Shown one piece after another: positions 1 to 7,538 of a DNA stretch of 41,712 nt. The position numbers and the translations under genes were made by a program. The first letter of the stretch is position 1. Each line of letters begins with the position of its first letter. Below the pieces are notes generated by a model. The model did not search any database, was not told the origin of the DNA, and was given only the letters and a program-made list of their open reading frames with translations. Source of the DNA: VBDM01 sp964430565 (lineage in GTDB: Bacteria; Pseudomonadota; Gammaproteobacteria; Burkholderiales; SG8-39); contig CAYSFD010000013.1 in NCBI GenBank assembly GCA_964430565.1, forward strand, positions 1-41,712. Direction: 5' to 3'.

Positions 1-111
1 CTCAATGGGCAACTAAGCGGTTACATCGAACGCTTCTACAACCTCAAACGCATTCACTCCAGCTTGGGGTACCATTCCCCGGTCGAGTTCGAACGCTTGG
101 CCAATGCCTAG
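1..111 (+). CDS. IS3-family transposase OrfB, C-terminal end (partial)
   Basis: The frame is open from the first base and ends in TAG at 109-111. It gives 36 residues containing YIERFYNLKRIHSSLGYHSP, the typical C-terminal end of the DDE integrase (OrfB) of IS3-family elements, just after the catalytic glutamate region. Only this tail lies in the window, so the catalytic residues and the OrfA frame cannot be checked. It acts as a DNA transposase in its family. The element probably ends about 30 bases downstream. The exact IS name cannot be given from so short a piece. Confidence 0.9.
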   Translation, partial: LNGQLSGYIERFYNLKRIHSSLGYHSPVEFERLANA

Positions 112-141
112 CGAAGTGTCCACAGAAACGGATGAAGATCA
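1..141 (+). mobile_element. Right end of an IS3-family insertion sequence
   Basis: The transposase tail is followed by a short non-coding stretch at 112-141 that ends in ...GAAGATCA. IS3-family elements usually end in CA, so position 141 is a plausible right boundary. The left end is outside the window, so the terminal inverted repeat and target duplication cannot be verified. Coding sequence of a different character starts immediately after it. Confidence 0.6.
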
Positions 142-214
142 CGCTCGGCGAGCGGCGCTGCGTTTGCTCGCCGAGCACCGCTTAAGCGAGGCGCTGATGT
201 CAGAGGAGCGGTGA
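140..214 (+). pseudogene. 3' end of an unidentified gene cut off by the IS element
   Basis: Directly after the presumed IS end an open frame reads HARRAALRLLAEHRLSEALM and a few more residues to a TGA at 212-214. It looks like a real C-terminal helix rich in Ala, Arg and Leu. Its stop overlaps the ATG of the next gene (TGATG), the usual sign of translational coupling, so it probably was the upstream member of an operon. The rest of the gene is missing. I do not recognise the family. A 10-bp perfect inverted repeat (144-153 with 166-175) lies inside it. Confidence 0.45.
144..175. repeat. 10-bp inverted repeat beside the IS end
   Basis: CTCGGCGAGC at 144-153 pairs perfectly with GCTCGCCGAG at 166-175 around a 12-base loop. 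There is no T-run after it, so it does not look like an intrinsic terminator. It may be a chance product of the Ala/Glu-rich coding sequence. Confidence 0.4.
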
Positions 215-639
215 TGAGTAGCGAACGTCCTGCGATCCGGATTGATGTACTGCTGATCTTGTTGCTCGCGTGCGGAGCGGCCAGCCTCTTTCACTATAGC
301 CACAATGCCGAGTTTCTCAACGAATACCCGAATATGCCCGCCTGGCTATCGCGCACACAAGTCTATACCGCATGGCTCGGTGTTACCGCGGTCGGGTTCA
401 TCGGCTATTTTCTGGTTCGCTGGCAGCATCAGCTCACCGGGCTAATCGTATTGGCGGTCTATGGTCTGCTCGGACTTGATGGCCTCGGTCACTACGCCGT
501 CGCACCAGCGTCGGCACACACGTTAACGATGAACTTAACTATATGGCTTGAGGTCGTGACGGCGATATTGCTCCTGACAGCGGTCGCGAGCTCTATGCTG
601 CGATGGTCGCGGGAACGTCATCGGAACCTTCGGAGATGA
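214..639 (+). CDS. Small polytopic membrane protein of unknown function
   Basis: The product is 141 residues with four predicted membrane segments, at about 10-28, 50-70, 76-95 and 108-128, and a basic C-terminus. Conserved-looking features are HYSHNAEFLNEYPNMPAWL in the first loop and GLDGLGHYAVAP in the third, with several histidines near the membrane faces. I chose ATG at 214 over GTG at 211 because AGGAG at 204-208 is then correctly spaced and the start overlaps the preceding stop. It was probably cotranscribed with the gene destroyed by the IS, and its present promoter may come from the IS. I recognise no named family and infer no function. Confidence 0.75.
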   Translation: MSSERPAIRIDVLLILLLACGAASLFHYSHNAEFLNEYPNMPAWLSRTQVYTAWLGVTAVGFIGYFLVRWQHQLTGLIVLAVYGLLGLDGLGHYAVAPASAHTLTMNLTIWLEVVTAILLLTAVASSMLRWSRERHRNLRR

Positions 640-685
640 TGCCCAAGAGGCCACGCTTTTCACGACGCGCCACAAGGAGCATCCC

Positions 686-1039
686 GTGAACGAATCCCTG
701 GACAATTTCTGCAGATGGTTTTGGATCAGCTCCGCGCTGACGCTTGTTTTCGTGGCGCTGCTTTTCTTTGTGACGCGACGGCGGGATCTGTGGCTTCGTT
801 ACATCGCCGCCGAAGCGCGTTTCTGGATGCGCCTCAAGGTGCCGGCGCGCATTGCGGAAGCCTCGCGGCGCTTCGAGGCGAGTCGCGTTTTCATCGGATT
901 TCTTTGGTTCATCGTCGTGTTGTGGTTCTTGTTGGTCTTCGCGAACGGCGGCGCCTATCTGTATTTCAAGAGCCAGCTTCCCCCGCAGCGGGGACCGAAC
1001 ATTCCGGCTATTGACGAGCCCAGACAGCCTCCTGGCTGA
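686..1039 (+). CDS. Small membrane protein of unknown function
   Basis: The product is 117 residues with a GTG start at 686 and AAGGAG at 674-679. It has two hydrophobic segments, at about 10-28 and 68-90. Between them is a basic, amphipathic stretch rich in Arg and Ala (RYIAAEARFWMRLKVPARI) that would lie in the cytoplasm. The C-terminal tail is Pro-rich (PPQRGPNIPAIDEPRQPPG). It follows the four-helix membrane protein after 46 bases on the same strand and may share its transcript. No family is recognised. The spacing, ribosome-binding site and composition support a real gene. Confidence 0.65.
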   Translation: MNESLDNFCRWFWISSALTLVFVALLFFVTRRRDLWLRYIAAEARFWMRLKVPARIAEASRRFEASRVFIGFLWFIVVLWFLLVFANGGAYLYFKSQLPPQRGPNIPAIDEPRQPPG

Positions 1040-1070
1040 ACCAACTGCCGGATGCTCGGCCCGAAAGGGA

Positions 1071-1505
1071 TCAGCCCGACGCGTCGGCGGCGAGTCCGGC
1101 CTCCTCGATGCCGTGGACGCAGGCGGCTTCGTCCTCCTCCCCCGTCCCGCCGCTCGCGCCCGCCGCGCCGAGAATCTCGCCCTCTTCGCTCTTGATCAGC
1201 ACGCCCCCGGTCTGCGGCAGAAATTTGCCCTTGGCGGTTGCCGCGAGGGTGATGAAGAAGTTGGGGTTGTCCTTGGCGCGCTTGAGAAGCGCGCGGCTGG
1301 AGACGCCCATCGCCACCGACGCCCAGGCTTTCCCCAGCGCGACATCGAAACGGAACATGCTCGCGCCGTCCTCGCGCTGCGCGGACCTGACGTTGCCGGC
1401 GTCGTCGAGCACGACCACCGAGAGCGGCTTGATCTTCATCTCGCGCGCCTTTTCCAGGGCCTTTTCAATGATGGTATTTGCTTGTTTCAGGGTCAGCCTC
1501 GACAT
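1071..1505 (-). CDS. GlcG/HbpS family protein (heme-binding-like), cytoplasmic
   Basis: The product is 144 residues starting MSRLTLKQANTIIEKALEKA. It carries the family pattern: an N-terminal helix, then PLSVVVLDDAGNVRSAQREDGA, a central FRFDVALGKAWASV helix, and a Gly-rich end GAAGASGGTGEEDEAACVHGI. The family is small alpha/beta proteins named for GlcG of the glycolate locus and for HbpS, which binds heme. They often sit beside catabolic genes with no firm enzymatic role. There is no signal peptide. GGAGGA lies 4 bases before the ATG. A perfect TATAAT at 1551-1546 could be its -10. It is divergent from the livK-like gene. Four members of this family occur in the window. Confidence 0.85.
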   Translation of the reverse strand: MSRLTLKQANTIIEKALEKAREMKIKPLSVVVLDDAGNVRSAQREDGASMFRFDVALGKAWASVAMGVSSRALLKRAKDNPNFFITLAATAKGKFLPQTGGVLIKSEEGEILGAAGASGGTGEEDEAACVHGIEEAGLAADASG

Positions 1506-1545
1506 GTGTCCTCCAGAAAGTTCGTCAAGATGTAAGGTCCCGCGC

Positions 1546-1551
1546 ATTATA
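1546..1551 (-). promoter_or_regulatory. Candidate -10 box (TATAAT) for the GlcG-like gene
   Basis: On the minus strand TATAAT reads from 1551 to 1546, 40 bases before the ATG at 1505. No good -35 is visible at the usual spacing, so this is a partial promoter call. Confidence 0.4.
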
Positions 1552-1632
1552 GAGGCTGCCCCGCACCGGCCTTGCGCGGGCGGCGCACAGAAAAGCCCTT
1601 TCCAGCGCGCTCGGTGTGGGATACATCCCAAC

Positions 1633-1661
1633 TTGCGGTGCCGTGCCCGCCTTGCTATGGT
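1633..1661 (+). promoter_or_regulatory. Candidate sigma-70 promoter of the liv operon
   Basis: TTGCGG at 1633-1638 and TATGGT at 1656-1661 are separated by exactly 17 bases. The -10 lies 22 bases before the ATG of the binding-protein gene, leaving a short leader with the ribosome-binding site GAGGAGG. The match is moderate. Confidence 0.4.
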
Positions 1662-1683
1662 AGTCGCCCGAGGAGGACAAACC

Positions 1684-2859
1684 ATGAGTCTACGTTTCGC
1701 AGCAATCTTTGGTGCACTCGCGTTCTCGATCGCATCTTGCGCAAGCGCGCAGCAGCCGATCAAGATCGGCCTGATCATGTCGTACTCCGGCCAGTTCGCC
1801 GACCCGGCCGCCCAGATGGACAACGCCATCAAGCTCTACGTGAAGCAGAAGGGCGACACGGTGGCCGGCAGGAAGATCGAATTCATCCGCAAGGACACGG
1901 GCGGCATCGCGCCCGACGTCGCCAAGCGGCTCGCGCAGGAGCTTGTCGTGCGCGACAAGGTCGACATCCTCGCCGGATTCGTCCTCACGCCCAACACGCT
2001 CGCCGTGGGCGACGTCTCGGCGGAGGCGAAGAAGTTCATGGTGGTCATGAACGCGGCGACTGCGATCATCACCACCAAGTCGCCGTTCATGGTGCGTACC
2101 TCGCGGACCATTCCGCAGCTGACTGAGACCATGGGCACCTGGGCCCACAAGAGCGGGATCCGCAAAATCTACAGCATGGTTTCCGACTACGGTCCGGGTC
2201 ATGACGCCGAGGGCGGATTCCAGCGTGGGTTCAAGGAAGCGGGTGGCGAGATCGTCGGGTCGGTACGCTTCCCGGTGGCGAACCCGGACTTCTCGGCCTT
2301 CGTCCAGCGCGCCAAGGACCTGAACCCGGAGGCCATCTTCGTTTTCGTTCCCGGCGGCACACAGCCTGCTGCGATCGGCAAAGCGCTCGCCGAGCGCGGG
2401 ATCGACACCAGGAAGACCAAGGTCCTCGGGATGGGCGAGCTGACCGAGGACGAGGCGCGCAAGGCCATGGGCGACGCATCGCTGGGCATCCTGACCGTGT
2501 ACGACTACGACCACAATCACCAGTCCGCGATGAACCGGGATTTCGTCAAAGCCTTCAATGCCGAGTATGGGCGCAATCCGAACATTTACTCCATCGGTGG
2601 CTGGGACGGCATGCATCTGATCTACGAAACGCTTAAAAAGACCGGCGGCAAGACCGACGCCGAGGCCCTGGTCGCGGCCGCCAAGGGAATGAAATGGGAG
2701 AGCCCGCGCGGCCCGGTCTCGATCGACCCCGACACCCGCGACATCGTCCTGAACGTCTATATCCGCCGGGTGGACAAGGTCGGCGGGCAGTTGCTCAACG
2801 TCGAGTTCGACAAGGTAGAGAACGTCAAGGATCCGTTCAAGGCTCGGATGAAAAAATAG
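1684..2859 (+). CDS. Branched-chain amino acid-type ABC transporter, periplasmic binding protein
   Basis: The product is 391 residues. Its signal peptide is about MSLRFAAIFGALAFSIASCASA, with cleavage before QQPIKIGLIM. The mature start (IKIGLIMSYSGQFA), the core KRLAQELVVRDKVDILAGF, and RKIYSMVSDYGPGHDAEGGFQRGF are typical of LivJ/LivK-like proteins with a Peripla_BP_6 fold. It would capture the ligand in the periplasm and deliver it to LivH/LivM. GAGGAGG lies 9 bases before the ATG. The permease and ATPase genes follow, separated only by a palindromic repeat. The substrate cannot be told: in this group ligands include branched amino acids, aromatic acids and urea-like compounds. Confidence 0.92.
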   Translation: MSLRFAAIFGALAFSIASCASAQQPIKIGLIMSYSGQFADPAAQMDNAIKLYVKQKGDTVAGRKIEFIRKDTGGIAPDVAKRLAQELVVRDKVDILAGFVLTPNTLAVGDVSAEAKKFMVVMNAATAIITTKSPFMVRTSRTIPQLTETMGTWAHKSGIRKIYSMVSDYGPGHDAEGGFQRGFKEAGGEIVGSVRFPVANPDFSAFVQRAKDLNPEAIFVFVPGGTQPAAIGKALAERGIDTRKTKVLGMGELTEDEARKAMGDASLGILTVYDYDHNHQSAMNRDFVKAFNAEYGRNPNIYSIGGWDGMHLIYETLKKTGGKTDAEALVAAAKGMKWESPRGPVSIDPDTRDIVLNVYIRRVDKVGGQLLNVEFDKVENVKDPFKARMKK

Positions 2860-2879
2860 TTGGCGAAGACTTTTTTTGT

Positions 2880-2950
2880 CGTCCCCGTGAAAGCGGGGAC
2901 CCAGTGACTTTGTCGACGACACTGGATTCCCGCTTTGCGCGGGAATGACG
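2880..2950. repeat. Large REP-like palindromic intergenic repeat
   Basis: The left half CGTCCCCGTGAAAGCGGGGA and the right half (CACTGGATTCCCGC...GGGAATGACG) are imperfect reverse complements of each other. Each also contains its own small hairpin of the type CCCGC-TTT-GCGGG. Such elements are scattered between genes in many proteobacteria. Here it lies between the binding-protein gene and livH and could stabilise or attenuate the transcript. Confidence 0.75.
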
Positions 2951-2994
2951 GTTCTGTTGCGCAATCATTGATCGTCCCGGGAGAGCGATAGCCC

Positions 2995-3858
2995 ATGACT
3001 GGCTTTTTCGGCGTCCTGTTTGACGGTTTCGCCTACGGGATGCTGCTGTTCCTCCTGTCGGTGGGGCTGTCGGTCACGCTCGGGATGATGAACTTCATCA
3101 ATCTTGCGCACTGCAGCTTCGGCATGCTCGGCGGCTATGTCACCGTGACGTTGCTGGATCGGCTCGGGTGGCCTTTTTTCGCCACACTGCCCGCCGCGTT
3201 TCTCGCGGGGGCGGCGGCGAGCTTCGTGCTCGAGGGCTTGTTGTTCCGCCGCCTCTACCGGGCAAGCGAACTCGACCAGTGCCTGGCGACGATCGGTGTC
3301 GTGTTCATGTCGGTGGCCGCGGCGGCCTACATCTACGGAACGGTACAGCAACCGGTGGAACTGCCTTCCTACCTGCACGGCTCGGTCGTATACCTCGGAA
3401 TCAATTTCGCCGCCTACAGGCTGTTCCTCGTCGCCGTCGCAGTCGTGATTGCCCTGGTTCTGGTCGCGACTCTGGAGTGGACGCCCTTCGGCGCGCAGGT
3501 GCGGGCGGCGGTGGACAACCAGCGCATGGCGCGCGGCCTCGGCATCAATGTGGACCGGGCATTCGCGATCACCTTCGCGCTCGGAAGCGGACTCGCGGGC
3601 CTGGGCGGAGCGCTTGCGATCCCGATAGTCGGACTCGACCCCAATTTTGCGTTTACCTACCTGATCTGGGTCCTGATCGTGGTATCTGTCGGAGGGCTCG
3701 CCTCGATCGGCGGATCGTTCGCCGCCGCCATGCTGCTGGGCATCAGCGACATGGCCGGGAAGTATTACGTTCCGGCGCTCGGCTCCTTTCTCATCTACCT
3801 CTTGATGGTCGGTCTGCTGATGTGGCGGCCGGCCGGCCTATTCGGAAAGCGTCGATGA
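2995..3858 (+). CDS. livH: ABC transporter permease, LivH type
   Basis: The product is 287 residues and strongly hydrophobic with about eight membrane segments. MLLFLLSVGLSVTLGMMNFINLAHCSFGMLGGY matches the LivH signature in which a Gly-Met-Met/Leu-x-Phe-Ile-Asn-Leu-Ala-His motif follows the first helices. FGAQVRAAVDNQRMARGLGIN is the cytoplasmic loop that meets the ATPase. It pairs with LivM in the inner membrane. The length is normal for the family. The stop overlaps the livM start (ATGA at 3855-3858), implying coupled translation. The call is firm for the family but not for the ligand. Confidence 0.93.
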   Translation: MTGFFGVLFDGFAYGMLLFLLSVGLSVTLGMMNFINLAHCSFGMLGGYVTVTLLDRLGWPFFATLPAAFLAGAAASFVLEGLLFRRLYRASELDQCLATIGVVFMSVAAAAYIYGTVQQPVELPSYLHGSVVYLGINFAAYRLFLVAVAVVIALVLVATLEWTPFGAQVRAAVDNQRMARGLGINVDRAFAITFALGSGLAGLGGALAIPIVGLDPNFAFTYLIWVLIVVSVGGLASIGGSFAAAMLLGISDMAGKYYVPALGSFLIYLLMVGLLMWRPAGLFGKRR

Positions 3859-4853
3859 CGGCGGCGACGACCGGCGCGCCTGCGGAACCGCACCTCTACC
3901 TGCACGCGCAGACCCGGTGGCGCCGGAGCGAGTACGCCTTTTGGGTCGCGACGCTGCTGCCCTTCGTTCTCTTTCCCTCGTATCTGCAGCTCGCGAGCCA
4001 GATCGCGATTACGGCGCTGTTTGCGCTGTCGCTCGATCTCATCCTCGGCTATGCGGGAATCGTCTCGCTCGGGCACGCCGCGTTCTTCGGGCTCGGCGCC
4101 TACACCGCCGGCATCCTCTCCGTATATGGATGGGGCGAGCCGCTATCCGGGCTTGTCGTTGCCGCGGCGATTGCAGGACTGGCCGGATACGCGATGAGCT
4201 TCATCATCGCCCGCTTCCGGCACCTCGCGCTCATCATGATCACACTCGGCCTGGGCCTGCTCCTGCACGAGGCGGCCAACAGCGCGAGCTGGCTCACCGG
4301 GGGCGCCGACGGCCTGCAGGGAATCCGCATCGGAACCCTGCTCGGCTTCAAGTTCGACCTCTACGGCCGCACCGCCTACTGCTACTCGCTCATCGTGCTG
4401 TTCCTCGCGTTTCTCGTCGCGCGGCGCATCATCCATTCGCCCTTCGGGCTTTCGCTGCGCGGCATCCGCGAGAACCCGGTGCGCATGCCGGCGATCGGAG
4501 CGCCGAGCCAGGCACACCTCCGCAAGATCTACACCATCGCCGCCGTGATGGCCGGGATCGCCGGCGCGGTTCTCGCGCAGAGCACCTCGACCGTCTCGCT
4601 CGAAGTATTGAGCTTCCAGCGTTCCGCGGACGTGCTCGTGATCCTGATTCTCGGCGGCGCGGGCCGGCTCTACGGCGGCATCCTCGGCGCGATCGTCTAC
4701 ATGGTCGCGCGCGACCAGTTCTCCGGCATCAATCCGCAGTACTGGTATTTCTGGATCGGACTGCTGCTCGTCGCCGTGGTGGTGTTTCTGCCTAACGGCA
4801 TTCTCGGCGGGCTCGCGCGCTTGAAGTCGTCATGGAGTGAAAAGTGGAAGTGA
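3855..4853 (+). CDS. livM: ABC transporter permease, LivM type
   Basis: The product is 332 residues. It has a polar N-terminus of about 35 residues and then some nine to ten membrane helices. Family motifs are ALSLDLILGYAGIVSLGHAAFFGLGAYTAG near residues 55-85 and the cytoplasmic loop SPFGLSLRGIRENPVRMPAIG near 195-215, the EAA-like ATPase contact. It ends with GAGRLYGGILGAIVYM and PNGILGG, both typical of LivM. The ATG at 3855 overlaps the livH stop, and its own end overlaps the GTG of livG by 10 bases. It forms the inner-membrane channel with LivH. Confidence 0.93.
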   Translation: MTAATTGAPAEPHLYLHAQTRWRRSEYAFWVATLLPFVLFPSYLQLASQIAITALFALSLDLILGYAGIVSLGHAAFFGLGAYTAGILSVYGWGEPLSGLVVAAAIAGLAGYAMSFIIARFRHLALIMITLGLGLLLHEAANSASWLTGGADGLQGIRIGTLLGFKFDLYGRTAYCYSLIVLFLAFLVARRIIHSPFGLSLRGIRENPVRMPAIGAPSQAHLRKIYTIAAVMAGIAGAVLAQSTSTVSLEVLSFQRSADVLVILILGGAGRLYGGILGAIVYMVARDQFSGINPQYWYFWIGLLLVAVVVFLPNGILGGLARLKSSWSEKWK

Positions 4854-5626
4854 AAGCGCAGGCCGCCGTGGAGGCGACCGGCGTCCTGTCCACGCGCGGG
4901 CTCGACAAGAGCTTCGGCTCCCTGGTCGTCGCCAAGGGCATCGATTTGGCATTGCCGCAAGGCGTGCGCTACGCGCTCATCGGCCCGAACGGCGCGGGCA
5001 AGACCACGTTGATCAATCTCATGACCGGCATGCTGCGTCCGGACTCGGGCCGGATATTTCTGGGCGAGGACGAGATCACCTCGCTCAAGCCCGAGGAACG
5101 GGTCAGGCGGGGCCTCGTCCGCACTTTCCAGATCAACACGCTGTTCCCGCACCTCTCGGCGCTCGAAGCGGTGACGCTCGCGGTGTGCGAGCGGCGGGGT
5201 CACGCCGGCACCTGGTGGAAGCGCCTGCCCGACTACCGGGACGCGGTGGACGAAGCCCACGGGATTCTCTCATCGCTCAGGCTCGGGACAGACTGCTATC
5301 GCCTCACCCGCGAGCTCGCTTACGGCAGGCAGCGCCTGCTCGAGATCGCGCTCGCGCTCGCGACCCGGCCGCGCGTGCTGCTGCTCGACGAGCCGGCGGC
5401 GGGCGTGCCCAAGGAGGAGAGCGCCGATCTCTTCGATGCGATCTCCGCCTTGTCCCGGGATCTCACCGTGCTCTTTATCGAACACGATATGAACCTGGTG
5501 TTCCGGTTCGCCAGCCGCATCATCGTCATGGTCGGCGGCAGGATCCTCGTCGAAGGGAGTCCCGACGAGATCGCGCGCAATCCCGAAGTGCGAACCGTGT
5601 ATCTCGGAAAGGCAGGTCATGGCTGA
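4844..5626 (+). CDS. livG: ABC transporter ATPase, LivG type
   Basis: The product is 260 residues with a GTG start at 4844 and GGAG at 4833-4836. Walker A is GPNGAGKTT (about 48-56) and a Q-loop follows (VRTFQINTLFPHLSA). The signature is LAYGRQRLLEIALALA, the LivG variant of LSGGQ, followed by Walker B VLLLDEPAAGV and the switch His in VLFIEHDMNLVF. The PAAGV segment separates LivG from LivF, which has PLEGL here. It is a cytoplasmic ATPase half. It overlaps livM at its start and livF at its end, so the four genes form one transcription and translation unit. Confidence 0.94.
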   Translation: MEVKAQAAVEATGVLSTRGLDKSFGSLVVAKGIDLALPQGVRYALIGPNGAGKTTLINLMTGMLRPDSGRIFLGEDEITSLKPEERVRRGLVRTFQINTLFPHLSALEAVTLAVCERRGHAGTWWKRLPDYRDAVDEAHGILSSLRLGTDCYRLTRELAYGRQRLLEIALALATRPRVLLLDEPAAGVPKEESADLFDAISALSRDLTVLFIEHDMNLVFRFASRIIVMVGGRILVEGSPDEIARNPEVRTVYLGKAGHG

Positions 5627-6332
5627 GCCGCTGCTTGCGCTCGACAAAGTGCGCTCCGGCTACGGCAACGCGGTCGTGCTCGACGATGTTTCGCTGGAGA
5701 TCCCGGAGCGCGGGAGTCTTGCCGTTCTCGGCCGGAACGGCGTGGGCAAGACCACGCTGCTCCTCACCATCATGGGCTACACCCATCTGATGCGCGGTGC
5801 GATTCTGTGGCGCGGCGAGGACATCAGCCGGCTCGCCCCCCATGTGCGGGCCCGCCGGGGACTCGGCTGGGTGGCGCAGGAGCGGGAGATTTTTCCGTCG
5901 CTGAGCTTGGAAGAAAACCTGACGGTCGCCGCGCGCACCGGCCGCTGGAATCTCGAAGCCGTCTATGAGCTTTTTCCGCGACTCGCAGAGCGCCGGCAAG
6001 CCAAAGGCAATCAACTCTCGGGCGGCGAGCAGCAGATGCTCGCGATCGCGCGGGCGCTCATGACCAATCCGGCGCTCCTGTTGCTCGACGAGCCGCTCGA
6101 GGGCCTCGCGCCCATCATCGTCGAGGAACTGGCCGGGGCGATCCGGCGCATGATGGCCGAGCAGGGAACCGCCGCCATCCTGGTCGAGCAGCACACCGAG
6201 ATCGCGCTGTCGCTCACCGAAGAGGCCGTGGTCATCGAGCGAGGCAGGATCGTCCACCGCGCCAAGTCGCGCGAACTTCCGCACGACACCGAAACGCTCG
6301 AGCGCCTGGTCGGACTGCGCGTGTCGGCGTAG
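5619..6332 (+). CDS. livF: ABC transporter ATPase, LivF type
   Basis: The product is 237 residues with Walker A GRNGVGKTT (about 38-46), signature LSGGEQQMLAIARALM, Walker B LLLLDEPLEGLAP and switch His in ILVEQHTEIAL. RRGLGWVAQEREIFPSLSLEENL is the LivF-type Q-loop. The ATG at 5619 lies inside the livG end, an 8-base overlap. It forms the ATPase heterodimer with LivG. It is the last gene of the operon. An inverted repeat follows at 6356-6420, but no classical U-tract terminator was seen. Confidence 0.94.
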   Translation: MAEPLLALDKVRSGYGNAVVLDDVSLEIPERGSLAVLGRNGVGKTTLLLTIMGYTHLMRGAILWRGEDISRLAPHVRARRGLGWVAQEREIFPSLSLEENLTVAARTGRWNLEAVYELFPRLAERRQAKGNQLSGGEQQMLAIARALMTNPALLLLDEPLEGLAPIIVEELAGAIRRMMAEQGTAAILVEQHTEIALSLTEEAVVIERGRIVHRAKSRELPHDTETLERLVGLRVSA

Positions 6333-6355
6333 AGTAGCGGCGCTCTTGTTCGAAC

Positions 6356-6420
6356 GCGTAGCGTGCGCCCCGTGCACGGCCTGCCGCAAATTGTCCCCGC
6401 GCGCACGGCGCACGCTACGC
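6356..6420. repeat. REP-like inverted repeat after livF
   Basis: GCGTAGCGTGCGCC at 6356-6369 is a perfect 14-base inverted match to GGCGCACGCTACGC at 6407-6420, with 37 bases between. Elements of this GTAGCGTGCGCCGTGC type are common between bacterial genes. The function is unknown, but it may act as an mRNA 3' structure. Confidence 0.7.
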
Positions 6421-6514
6421 CTTCCCTGTCATCCGGACAGAATGGCCCTGTCGCGATATTGCGGAGCCGTGATTCCGCCGCCTGGGTTATTCTTCTCTAC
6501 CCCGAGCAACCGCC

Positions 6515-7438
6515 GTGCACAACCCCTTCCAGAACGTCAAGAAAATAGAGGCGAAGCCCTTTACTTCGCTCCCGGTGAAGTTCCGCAAGAAGCGTCGCAG
6601 CGCATGGTCCGATCCGAACCGTCAGGGCGCGGCGGTGGACAGTTTCCTCGAAGGCCCCTCGTTCGACCGCGAGGGGAATCTCTGGTGCGTGGACATTCCT
6701 TTCGGGCGCGTGTTTCGCATCGACCCGAAAGGCGAGTGGGAGCTCGCCGTGCAGTACGACGGCTGGCCGAACGGGCTGAAGATCCACAAGGCCGGCTGGG
6801 TGTTCATCGCCGACTACAGGCGCGGCCTGATGCTGCTCGATCCGAAGTCAGGGAAGATCGATTCCTATCTCGCGACGGTATTCAGCGAAGCGTTCAAGGG
6901 CCTGAACGACCTGCATTTCGCCGACAACGGCGACCTGTACTTCACCGACCAGGGACAGACCGGCATCGCCGATCCGAGCGGACGCGTGTATCGCCTGCGC
7001 TCGAACGGCGAGCTGCAGCGGCTCATCGATAATGCGCCCTCCCCCAACGGCATCACGCTCAACACCACCAACACGCACGTGTACGTCGCCGTCACGCGCG
7101 CGCAGCAGATCTGGCGGCTGCCGCTCATGGCGGGCGGCACGCTCTCCAAGACCGGCGTCGCGATCCAGCTCTCGGGCGGCCATGCAGGGCCCGACGGCAT
7201 CGAAATGGACGAGGAAGACGGCATCCTCGTGTGCCACCTCGGCGTGGGCGTCTGGCGCTTCGATTCGAACTTCCTGCCGACGCACCTCGTCCACGCGGGC
7301 AAGCACCACCGCCTCATGACCAACGTCGCCTTCGGCGGCCCGAAGCGCGCCACGCTCTACATCACCGATTCGCTGAACGGCGAAATCCTCACCGCCGAGA
7401 TGCCGGTGGCAGGGAAGAAGATGTTCGCGCATCGGTAA
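6515..7438 (+). CDS. SMP-30/gluconolactonase-like family protein
   Basis: The product is 307 residues without a signal peptide, beginning with GTG at 6515. Repeated propeller-strand patterns are visible: VDSFLEGPSFDREGNLWCVDIPFGRVFRID, GLKIHKAGWVFIADYRRGLMLLD, LNDLHFADNGDLYFTDQGQTG, SPNGITLNTTNTHVYVAVTRAQQIWRL and GPDGIEMDEEDGILVCHLG. These match the six-bladed beta-propeller of SMP-30/gluconolactonase/LRE proteins, metal-dependent lactonases. The metal ligands would include the early Glu (EGP), the Asn of SPNGI and the Asp of GPDGI, all present. Its place before a Bug protein and a dioxygenase suggests a catabolic role. The ribosome-binding site is weak, so the start is less certain than the frame. 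Confidence 0.85.
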   Translation: MHNPFQNVKKIEAKPFTSLPVKFRKKRRSAWSDPNRQGAAVDSFLEGPSFDREGNLWCVDIPFGRVFRIDPKGEWELAVQYDGWPNGLKIHKAGWVFIADYRRGLMLLDPKSGKIDSYLATVFSEAFKGLNDLHFADNGDLYFTDQGQTGIADPSGRVYRLRSNGELQRLIDNAPSPNGITLNTTNTHVYVAVTRAQQIWRLPLMAGGTLSKTGVAIQLSGGHAGPDGIEMDEEDGILVCHLGVGVWRFDSNFLPTHLVHAGKHHRLMTNVAFGGPKRATLYITDSLNGEILTAEMPVAGKKMFAHR

Positions 7439-7441
7439 TCG

Positions 7442-7520
7442 TGTCATCCTGAGCGAAGCGAAGGATCTGCTTCTACGCTGACCAAAAGCAGATTCTTCGG
7501 ACTTCGTCCTCAGAATGACA
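7442..7520. repeat. Palindromic intergenic repeat (TCATCCTGAGCGAAGCGAAG type)
   Basis: The arm at 7442-7472 (TGTCATCCTGAGCGAAGCGA and following bases) is imperfectly complementary to the arm at 7486-7520, which ends CCTCAGAATGACA. The sequence type is widespread in bacterial intergenic regions. It occupies nearly the whole gap between the SMP-30-like gene and the Bug gene and may end or stabilise transcripts. Confidence 0.75.
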
Positions 7521-7538
7521 ACTTACTAAGGGCCAGCC

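Noticed and set aside
1690..2964. A long open frame of 424 codons on the minus strand opposite the livK-like gene
   Set aside because: It is opposite a clear binding-protein gene, is Arg/His/Asp-rich as expected from a GC-rich antisense frame, and shows no family motif.
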